From positions 1-15,691 of the forward strand of contig JAUIJG010000075.1 in NCBI GenBank assembly GCA_030431355.1: a stretch of 15,691 nucleotides of DNA, read 5' to 3'. Both the position numbers and the translations under genes were made by a program. Of the stretch, positions 1-5,999 are shown piece after piece. The stretch comes from a bacterium. GTDB taxonomy: Bacteria; Cyanobacteriota; Vampirovibrionia; Obscuribacterales; Obscuribacteraceae. A model generated the notes under the pieces. The model had not been told where the DNA came from and ran no database searches. It was given only the letters and a program-made list of their open reading frames with translations. Position 1 is the first letter of the stretch. Each line of letters starts with the position of its first letter.

Positions 1-23
1 ATTACTGTCTTTTCTTCAGCCAT
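1..23 (-). CDS. Start of next operon gene (partial, runs off window)
   Basis: An ATG at 23-21 reads MAEEKTV and continues beyond the left edge. An AAGG lies about nine bases upstream, a plausible ribosome binding site, and the frame starts about 45 bases after the stop of the cytochrome b-ferredoxin gene, a spacing like that of its neighbours. This suggests that the respiratory operon continues. Only seven codons are visible, so no function can be given and the call may be wrong. Confidence 0.4.
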
Positions 24-67
24 CTTGATTTACCTTAGAAATTGAGATCCTTTTTAAAACCGTTCTT

Positions 68-1213
68 TTAAGAAGCTTCGATTAGCTCTTTGATTTTCGC
101 AGTCACCTGGGCGTCTTCATTATTTGGAAGATCGATAGCATCGAATGCACAAGCACCGACACAGACACCACATCCGGAGCAGCGAGCTGACTTCACCGTT
201 GCCAGAAGTTTAAATCTTGAATCTGCTGGTGCCGGCACCATCTCAATAGCCTGGTATGGGCAATCGAGGGAGCAGAGCCTGCATCCAACACACTTATTAT
301 TTACTACTTCAGCCGCTTCCACCGGCTTGGCCCCGTAAATATTGGCAGGAATAACGCAGAGAGCGATAAGAAGAATAACCATGGCAATCCAGAAAGGAAT
401 TTCTCCCCAGGCTGCCAGTAACTGATAGGGCCAGAGGAAGATCACGTCAACTTCAGACATGGTGGGTTGGGCATTCATGTCGGCCATCTTTGTCTCGGTA
501 AGAGGGAAGATGTAGACAAGGGCGAATACCATTGCCAGAAGCAAGTAGTTGAGGGCCGGGGGTGGAGTGATAACCGGTCTAGTCATTCTCACGTAGTGTA
601 TCCACAAAGCGAACATGAGAGAGAAAGAGAGACCGATATGAATAAAGAGGAAGTTGGATAGGGTCAGGTTTGAAATAGTTCTTCCATTCAAGAACCAGTT
701 AGCCAGACCTTCTCCGATACCAGGAACGGCAGCAAGAGCGGATACGGTCATTCTGGTGAGGAGCAAGGAACGCTCGTCCCAGATGAGGTAATAGCCGGTC
801 TGACCGATGAACATAACCATCAAGAATAGAATGATTCCCGAGATCCACTGAACCCAGCGATACTGTCTGAATCTATCGGTAGCCCATACTCTTACGGCGT
901 GGAGAACAATAAACACAACCATGGCGTCACCGGCATAGCGGTGTGCTGCCCGGATAACCGCACCAAACGGAATCTGTTCGGTTATATAGTCAACGGAGGT
1001 GTAGGCGTTGACCAGGTTCTTCGAGAAATAAGCGTTATCGATGGTGGGAACATAGTAAGCAAATAGCAGCAATCCTGATAGAAACAGGATGTACATGATG
1101 AATTGAGGCAGCGCACCGTGGTAATAAAAAGGGTTGTATTTACTCTTTAATACCTTATTGGTGATGTCTTCCATCCACAGAAATAAGTTGTTGAATAATC
1201 CCGTCTTTTCCAT
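68..1213 (-). CDS. Cytochrome b (b6-type core) fused to 2x[4Fe-4S] ferredoxin domain
   Basis: Membrane cytochrome b of a Rieske/cytochrome b complex, 381 aa. Six helices are visible: about 37-55, 95-112, 118-144, 185-208, 220-238 and 273-295. Haem ligands are complete: H91/H105 in helix B and H192/H206 in helix D, each pair 14 apart, so the second pair has bc1-like rather than b6-like spacing. The region matching the Qo ef loop reads VDVI then FLWPYQLL where PEWY is expected. After helix F a ferredoxin domain follows with two perfect CxxCxxCxxxC motifs (C308, C311, C314, C318; C345, C348, C351, C355). Standard cytochrome b topology places this domain in the cytoplasm next to haem bn. The start is ATG with GAGGA about six bases upstream. 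It is a clear paralogue of the 605-aa cytochrome b, sharing NPFY, the QxPFG segment and GYxLIW. Electron flow between haem and clusters is inference. Confidence 0.93.
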   Translation of the reverse strand: MEKTGLFNNLFLWMEDITNKVLKSKYNPFYYHGALPQFIMYILFLSGLLLFAYYVPTIDNAYFSKNLVNAYTSVDYITEQIPFGAVIRAAHRYAGDAMVVFIVLHAVRVWATDRFRQYRWVQWISGIILFLMVMFIGQTGYYLIWDERSLLLTRMTVSALAAVPGIGEGLANWFLNGRTISNLTLSNFLFIHIGLSFSLMFALWIHYVRMTRPVITPPPALNYLLLAMVFALVYIFPLTETKMADMNAQPTMSEVDVIFLWPYQLLAAWGEIPFWIAMVILLIALCVIPANIYGAKPVEAAEVVNNKCVGCRLCSLDCPYQAIEMVPAPADSRFKLLATVKSARCSGCGVCVGACAFDAIDLPNNEDAQVTAKIKELIEAS

Positions 1214-1262
1214 TTTGGATCCTCTGTCGACCTTGCTCCCCGAAGCGTATAACTAATGAATT

Positions 1263-1619
1263 CTATTTTTTGACTGGTACCACGGTCTTCTCTGTCTCGT
1301 CTTCACTACCAACAGCCATGATGGCCACGGCACCACCGACAAATGCCATGGCAATCGCCAGGGCGTACACATAATCACCGATGGGACCTTCAGCATTCTT
1401 ACTGGTGAGATGAGCCTCGGTGCCGGCTTTGAACATACCGTTATAAGTATCAACAAGCCCTTTCATAAGGGGCTCAGCCTGTAGAAGTTTGATTGTGTGG
1501 GGCCAATCGAAACTCTCAAGGGCAGGCATTCCAAGTTCAGCCCAGAGCATACCCACCGACCAGAAGATACAGGCCCCTACTCCAGCAGCAACTAACAACA
1601 GTTTAATAGGATTTCCCAC
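1263..1619 (-). CDS. Small two-helix membrane protein of the cytochrome b cluster
   Basis: I do not recognise this 118-aa protein. It has one helix at about 5-27 and another at about 85-104, separated by a 55-residue polar loop (containing a WPH and many charged residues), and ends in a short acidic then basic tail. Two helices would put both termini on the same side, with the loop opposite. The start is GTG at 1619, with AGGAGAAGGA upstream at normal spacing. The stop of the preceding gene is 17 bases away, so the two are probably translated together. Its place between two cytochrome b genes suggests an accessory subunit of the complex, as small single- or two-helix subunits are usual in bc1 and b6f. 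That role is inferred from position only. Confidence 0.75.
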   Translation of the reverse strand: MGNPIKLLLVAAGVGACIFWSVGMLWAELGMPALESFDWPHTIKLLQAEPLMKGLVDTYNGMFKAGTEAHLTSKNAEGPIGDYVYALAIAMAFVGGAVAIMAVGSEDETEKTVVPVKK

Positions 1620-1636
1620 TTTTCAATCCTTCTCCT

Positions 1637-1972
1637 TTACCGACAGCCCTGAATATCAGAATCACGTTTGGTCATCTCATAGATCCGCTCAAACAAACCG
1701 AAACGCTTTTTCAAGGTCCCCTTGAACTTCTCCTCAAGATAAATCCAGTATGCCTGCACACCGACAAAAAATATGGTGGTGGCAGTACCAAAAAGAAGCA
1801 TTGCGCAATGGGGCAGAGTGACACCCTCTTGCACCTGTCTCCAACCCTCGAAGAACCATGAGAGCGCGAGGACAGCGCCGACGAAGAAAGCGAATTTGTA
1901 CACGAACTTCACTTTGAATTCGACAGCCTTCTTCTCGGAATTTTGCGAAGCGCATCCGCAACCAGAATTCAT
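1637..1972 (-). CDS. Small two-helix membrane protein with Cys-rich N-terminus
   Basis: An unrecognised protein of 111 aa. Residues 5-8 read CGCA; predicted helices lie at about 24-44 and 55-79, and the C-terminal 30 residues are strongly basic and charged, so that end is probably cytoplasmic. The frame is open upstream to a GTG at 2017, but I chose the ATG at 1972. It is preceded by GGAGGTGATC, a nearly full complement of the 16S rRNA 3' end at good spacing, and this sequence would otherwise be read as a Gly-rich leader. The gene lies between the two cytochrome b genes and probably encodes an accessory or assembly subunit of the same complex. The N-terminal cysteines could bind metal or be lipid or redox sites; none of this is shown. 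Confidence 0.75.
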   Translation of the reverse strand: MNSGCGCASQNSEKKAVEFKVKFVYKFAFFVGAVLALSWFFEGWRQVQEGVTLPHCAMLLFGTATTIFFVGVQAYWIYLEEKFKGTLKKRFGLFERIYEMTKRDSDIQGCR

Positions 1973-1987
1973 CTGATCACCTCCGCC
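1973..1987 (-). promoter_or_regulatory. Near-perfect Shine-Dalgarno deciding the start at 1972
   Basis: Read on the minus strand, GGAGGTGATC with AAAGG just upstream stands two bases before the ATG at 1972. It complements almost the whole anti-Shine-Dalgarno tail of 16S rRNA. It is the strongest ribosome site I saw in the window, and it argues against the longer frame starting at 2017. Confidence 0.75.
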
Positions 1988-2044
1988 TTTGCATTCGCCA
2001 TTTCCGTTCATTGACACTGTCCTCTATTTCTCCTCTTCAATTAA

Positions 2045-3862
2045 CTATTTAGCCGCAGCAGCTTTTGCTTTTTCAGCAGCCTTAGCCTTAGCCTGGGCTT
2101 CCACCTCTTTCTCGGCACTCTTACACATGAAGTAAGTGACACCGCTGGCGATGAGACAGGCAAGTCCCGCAATCATCCACCACCAATCTACGAAAGGAAT
2201 AGGTAGGGGATATTTGGCTTCCACTCCGGGAGTCAGTCTATTGGATAGGGTCACGTAGTCCCAGATCCATTTGTTGGAGACGACGAAATCCATACATCCG
2301 TGATAGAAGGGATGATCGTCCGGCGTGAATGTCGGGATAAGCTGGAAGATGAAGTCGATGGGACTGTGGGTGTTGGCGGCAAGCTCCTTGAACTCGTTGA
2401 CCATACCGGCACCACCTTCGATCTTGCCAACCCAACGCTGCTCTATGGCGGGGATCAAGTCCACGTTATAGGGCATCTGGGCACCTTTAGGCACCAGCGC
2501 CTGGGTCAACTCTTCTGCCCTCGCCCCACTGGCACCGAGGAAAGGTCTGCATGCCCAGTAAGTGAAGGCGTGGAGCAAAGGTGATAGGAATAGCTCAGTC
2601 TTGGCCATGAACCAGTACCAAACTGCCCATACTGTCTGAATCAAGGCGATGAAGCCCATGGTGAGACAACCGGCCGCTCCCTTAGCTCTCGCTTTGAGAT
2701 CTTTAGTGGTCCAGAGGAACCAGAGTTGCCACAAGATTCCAGCATTCACCAGGAGATACATAGATGATCTCCACCAGGGTGGATCGTCGTGGATGTTGGC
2801 TATGTTGGCGATGATCAGAAGCGAGAACACAATCCAGGTCAAGCCGCCCATGATGGTAGTCATGAGTACCAGGGGACGTTTCATAATGTTCTTCTCGCCG
2901 CCGGTTATCCAGGTGTCGAAAAATGGAATCAAGACGACAGATATTGGTATCAGCAACGTTATCTCCGTCGCCACCACAGGCTCCAGATATTTGTACATCT
3001 GATAGAGACCGAGGAAATACCAGTCTGAAAGGATCGGCAACGGTGTAACGTCCGGATCGGATCTTCTTCCGAGTGCTGCCGGGATGATAATAGCGATAAT
3101 CACCAGCATCAGGATAACGATGTTGCGTTTGATCCAGTTCAGAGGAACACGTTTGTAGTTATTGTTGTAGAAATAAATTTCCACAAGAATAAGTGGTATC
3201 AGAGAGAACGCCAGGTGCAAACTGAAGAAACGAGTAATCGTCTCCTGGGTAATAGCACCACCAGCTCCCAGAAGGACCTCAGCCGTGTTCCATCCCAGGT
3301 GAAGGGATTTGACCAGAGGCATGTAGTAGTCGCCCATGAAGGGAAACTGGTCCATATAAGTCGGGAAGGTGGCAAATACTTTGGTCGCCCAGAAAGCTCG
3401 CTGGTTCCAGATTAGTAGATAACCTGTCAGACCGGAGTACATTGCTAGTAAGAGCATGACCAGACCGATGGCAACGTTGAACTCTTTGCCCGGCTTGTAG
3501 TCGGCCATAATAAACATTCTGAAGACACGCATGGTGGCCGCGATGATCATCGCGTCGGCCCCGTATTTATGCACTCCTCGAATGATGTTGCCGAATGGCA
3601 CCTGGTTCTGTATGTACAGAATTGAATCGAAGGCGGCAGCCTTACTCGGTACATACCAGGCGATCAGCACCAGACCGGTCGCCATGACGACGAACCAGAT
3701 GAGGTAGAAAATCGGACCGAGGGCGTAAAAAGGATTGGTTTTAGCCTCGGCTTGATAAGTCTCGTCAAAAATGTCGATGTTCTTGATCCGGGTCGAGACA
3801 TAGTCTCCAGCCTTGGCGAGACCTCCCCAGAAACCTTCATTTTTAGCAGTAGTACTAGGCAA
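2045..3862 (-). CDS. Cytochrome b, long form, lacking haem bn ligands
   Basis: Cytochrome b of a Rieske complex, 605 aa against about 400 for a usual full-length form. Helices are at about 47-70, 93-119, 127-152, 208-234, 244-262, 296-315, 332-355, 366-385, 399-421 and 557-579. The first histidine of each ligand pair is present (H98, H216; haem bp/bL), but the bn/bH partners 14 residues on are R112 and Y230; I checked both codons in the DNA. The Qo motif reads S279-D-W-Y282 instead of PEWY. Two helices beyond the standard eight enclose a predicted periplasmic domain at about 422-556, and the protein ends in a Lys/Ala-rich cytoplasmic tail. The start is TTG at 3862 with GGAGG nine bases upstream, overlapping the Rieske stop by eight bases; the next Met (60) would delete the conserved NPFY region. 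It probably oxidises quinol with the Rieske protein, but alone it could not run a normal Q cycle. Confidence 0.93.
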   Translation of the reverse strand: MPSTTAKNEGFWGGLAKAGDYVSTRIKNIDIFDETYQAEAKTNPFYALGPIFYLIWFVVMATGLVLIAWYVPSKAAAFDSILYIQNQVPFGNIIRGVHKYGADAMIIAATMRVFRMFIMADYKPGKEFNVAIGLVMLLLAMYSGLTGYLLIWNQRAFWATKVFATFPTYMDQFPFMGDYYMPLVKSLHLGWNTAEVLLGAGGAITQETITRFFSLHLAFSLIPLILVEIYFYNNNYKRVPLNWIKRNIVILMLVIIAIIIPAALGRRSDPDVTPLPILSDWYFLGLYQMYKYLEPVVATEITLLIPISVVLIPFFDTWITGGEKNIMKRPLVLMTTIMGGLTWIVFSLLIIANIANIHDDPPWWRSSMYLLVNAGILWQLWFLWTTKDLKARAKGAAGCLTMGFIALIQTVWAVWYWFMAKTELFLSPLLHAFTYWACRPFLGASGARAEELTQALVPKGAQMPYNVDLIPAIEQRWVGKIEGGAGMVNEFKELAANTHSPIDFIFQLIPTFTPDDHPFYHGCMDFVVSNKWIWDYVTLSNRLTPGVEAKYPLPIPFVDWWWMIAGLACLIASGVTYFMCKSAEKEVEAQAKAKAAEKAKAAAAK

Positions 3863-4424
3863 TTGAACCAGCCTCCAACGATATTACTTGAACCTTGTCA
3901 CCTTCTCTTTTGAGCTCGAACTTACGTGGTGGTCTAGGTGCAGGACCACTGACAACTTTTCCAGCCTGGGCTATGTCGTACACGCTCAAATGGCATGGAC
4001 ACGCGAATACAGGACCGTTCGGTTTGAAGTTATAGCCTTTGGCGCACTCTTCGGGATCTTTCACGAAGTTGAAGATGCAGCCAAGGTGCGGGCAGATTCT
4101 ACTGTATGCCACCAGATCTCCATTCGGCAACTTAACGATATAGCCGGGAATGGTTCTGACCTCTTTCTGCTCCGGGTTGTACTCCAAATATTTCTGGTTG
4201 AACATAAATGGAATACATGTCCAGTCATCCGGAAATTCAGCGTCGGAGAAGGTGGGGATAGGAGGCTCGGCCAGAGGCTGGTCCGATGGTCCCAGTACAT
4301 CGAGAGGACCTAGAGTAGGTCTCAGATAACGGAGGAATGGCGACGCCAACAGCCCGAAAGTCAGAGCTAGAGGCACAGCTGCCACCGTTTTCAATATCGT
4401 TCTTCTCTTTATCCCGTCACTCAT
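3855..4424 (-). CDS. Rieske [2Fe-2S] iron-sulfur protein
   Basis: This subunit takes an electron from quinol at the Qo site and passes it to a cytochrome c. Counted from the ATG at 4424 (189 aa), box 1 is CPHLGC (ligands C111 and H113) and box 2 is CPCHLS (ligands C142 and H145), with C116 and C144 as the stabilising disulfide. S147 and Y149 are both kept; in known Rieske proteins these hydrogen bonds raise the midpoint potential. The N-terminus has a twin arginine (R7, R8) before a hydrophobic helix, as in Tat-inserted Rieske proteins, and the globular domain is periplasmic. I prefer the ATG at 4424 (AGGG eight bases upstream) over the in-frame GTG at 4433. The 3' end overlaps the cytochrome b start by eight bases, so coupled translation is likely. 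Confidence 0.95.
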   Translation of the reverse strand: MSDGIKRRTILKTVAAVPLALTFGLLASPFLRYLRPTLGPLDVLGPSDQPLAEPPIPTFSDAEFPDDWTCIPFMFNQKYLEYNPEQKEVRTIPGYIVKLPNGDLVAYSRICPHLGCIFNFVKDPEECAKGYNFKPNGPVFACPCHLSVYDIAQAGKVVSGPAPRPPRKFELKREGDKVQVISLEAGSIA

Positions 4425-4457
4425 TTCATTCACCCTGAATTTAATAGGAATTCCTTA

Positions 4458-5516
4458 TTAGTGTTTTTCCGGTACAGATTCTTTGGCTTTCTCATTGCCG
4501 CCTTCGGAAGCAGCTTCTGCTTTAGAATCGGTCGAAATGGCGGTCGGCTTTGCACCGGCCTCTTCTTTTAATTCTTGCTTGGCCATGTCGGATTCGGCAG
4601 GAGCAGCAGCTGGAGCCTTGGCAGCAGAACCAGATTTATAATCGGAGGTTATCTGGGTCTTGACCATCGCCTTCTTGCTCTCTTCCAGCTCAAAGTCAGG
4701 CATTTCGTGGAAGTTTCTTATGTACTGAACAAGTTTCCAGATGTAATCAGCATCAAATTTGACACCGTTCTTCTCGTCTTTTTTGCCCAGGAAGTTAGGC
4801 ATGCCTTCCCACTTGATACCGTTGGCGATGTGATCCCAAATCTGCTCGTCGGTTCTGTCGTAGAAACGATTGAACTGATTGAAGTTCGCCGGAGCAGGCT
4901 GAAGAACAAGACCTTTGTTGAGAGGACCGTCGCCAGCACCTCTGGTGCCGTGGCAGACCGCGCAGTTAGCACCGAATACGGCTTTCATAGAAGTATGCTC
5001 TTTCTCCGTCAGGAGAGGAGCAGCGAGAGACCGGCTGTAGAAGACCAGATCCCAGAGAACTCTCTTGTCATACTTGCTGGAAAACTCGGGGTGGGTGAAA
5101 GTACGCTCCACCACAGGATCCATATTCTCGACCTGGCCTTCCTGGGAAAGCACCGGCATTTTAGTAACGACGCCTTTTCCATAGGCAACAGCCATGAACT
5201 GCTCGTTCGGCTTTCTGTTTCTCATCCATTCAACGTTAGTAAGGTCGATATCGCATTTGCCTGCGACACCCTGGCCGGTGGCACCATGACAGGAAGCGCA
5301 ATTTGCTTCTTGCCAGTAAACTCCGCCATCGCCTACAGAAGGTCTGGAGTCCGGCATGGCAAGGACTTCAGCACTGTGAGTGGCATCCCGGTTGGCGAGG
5401 CTGTCTTTCTTCTCGTTAACATCCATCTGCCCGGTACAGGCGGTCATAGCCACCATCACCGGTATGGAGAGGAGAGCTATGGCTGCTTTATCGATACGCT
5501 TGATAAAAGATTTCAT
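4458..5516 (-). CDS. Dihaem cytochrome c lipoprotein
   Basis: Periplasmic electron carrier of 352 aa, probably the c1-like partner between the Rieske protein and the oxidase. A basic N-terminus and hydrophobic stretch end in MTAC, a loose lipobox with C27 as the lipidated cysteine. Two class I haem c domains follow: CASCH at 73-77 with M120 as possible axial ligand, and CAVCH at 185-189 with M239 in a GMP motif. The second domain (PANF, GMP) resembles the C-terminal domain of the CcoO-type protein in this operon. From about residue 277 the tail is an Ala/Lys/Glu/Pro-rich, probably disordered, linker. I chose the ATG at 5516, which gives a 27-residue signal; the frame is also open to a TTG at 5528, and the upstream AAGAAG is only a weak ribosome site. 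Confidence 0.9.
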   Translation of the reverse strand: MKSFIKRIDKAAIALLSIPVMVAMTACTGQMDVNEKKDSLANRDATHSAEVLAMPDSRPSVGDGGVYWQEANCASCHGATGQGVAGKCDIDLTNVEWMRNRKPNEQFMAVAYGKGVVTKMPVLSQEGQVENMDPVVERTFTHPEFSSKYDKRVLWDLVFYSRSLAAPLLTEKEHTSMKAVFGANCAVCHGTRGAGDGPLNKGLVLQPAPANFNQFNRFYDRTDEQIWDHIANGIKWEGMPNFLGKKDEKNGVKFDADYIWKLVQYIRNFHEMPDFELEESKKAMVKTQITSDYKSGSAAKAPAAAPAESDMAKQELKEEAGAKPTAISTDSKAEAASEGGNEKAKESVPEKH

Positions 5517-5551
5517 TTTCTTCTTCAATTTCCGAATCTACTTCCTTAGGT

Positions 5552-5704
5552 CTAGTACTTGAAAAACGGTATCCACGAAACCGCGGCATATATAAAAATC
5601 AGGATGAAACAAATAACCAGAAATGGCGGAGGTGGACCTTCACCGATTCTGTATTCGGAGACTTCCTCGTAGTGCTCCTCTTCATGTTTTACATCTTCTG
5701 CCAT
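5552..5704 (-). CDS. 50-aa single-helix membrane protein, CcoP-anchor-like
   Basis: A 50-residue frame: an acidic, His-containing N-terminus (MAEDVKHEEEHYEEV), then GEGPPPP, then one helix at about residues 28-44, ending IPFFKY. ATG at 5704 has AGAGG six bases upstream, and the frame fits the gap between the ccoS-like and cytochrome c genes. The layout of an acidic head, a Gly/Pro turn and a single helix resembles the N-terminal membrane anchor of CcoP, or a CcoQ-type small subunit. No ccoP is visible in the window, so it may supply that structural element. The resemblance is by pattern only; the reading frame itself is well supported by position, ribosome site and hydrophobicity. Confidence 0.62.
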   Translation of the reverse strand: MAEDVKHEEEHYEEVSEYRIGEGPPPPFLVICFILIFIYAAVSWIPFFKY

Positions 5705-5740
5705 GTCTTGCCTCTTCTTCGCGAATCACTACAACTGAGC

Positions 5741-5986
5741 TTAGCCATTCTGATTGGCTGCTTTTCTGGTCTTCTCAACGGCGGCTCTTGCTTTCTTACT
5801 CAAAGATCCGTCGTCGCCATCATCGAGCATATCGAACTTGGTCGACTCGATATCCTCAAATTGACCGTCTCCCAGAGCCCACCACATAGCCACCACCGCG
5901 ATGATGAAAAATACTATGCAGACGCCGAATGCAACATATAAACCGTTGTCTAAGGGAGCCTGGTTGAGAATGCAGTTAGGACACAT
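5741..5986 (-). CDS. ccoS: CcoS-like cbb3 oxidase assembly protein
   Basis: An 81-aa protein with one helix at about 16-37, followed directly by WWALGDGQFEDIE and, a few residues on, MLDD. This matches the CcoS pattern of a helix, then W-A-x(3)-GQF(D/E)D(L/I), then an I/M-L-x-D motif. CcoS is needed to mature the cbb3 oxidase core (haem and copper insertion) in proteobacteria. The charged C-terminal tail is longer than usual for CcoS. An unusual feature is the N-terminus, MCPNC, a CxxC pair that would lie on the opposite side of the membrane from the GQF motif and could bind metal. AGGAGGT lies eight bases before the ATG and overlaps the stop of the preceding gene, so translation is coupled. 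Confidence 0.75.
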   Translation of the reverse strand: MCPNCILNQAPLDNGLYVAFGVCIVFFIIAVVAMWWALGDGQFEDIESTKFDMLDDGDDGSLSKKARAAVEKTRKAANQNG

Positions 5987-5999
5987 TGTCGGTTACCTC

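Noticed and set aside
50..75. A/T-rich stem near the end of the cytochrome b-ferredoxin gene as a terminator
   Set aside because: The stem contains the stop codon, has a mismatch, is nearly all A/T, and no T-run follows on the minus strand. A new reading frame starts soon after.
4575..5549. Plus-strand frame of 324 codons
   Set aside because: It is antisense to the dihaem cytochrome c, whose haem motifs make that frame certain.
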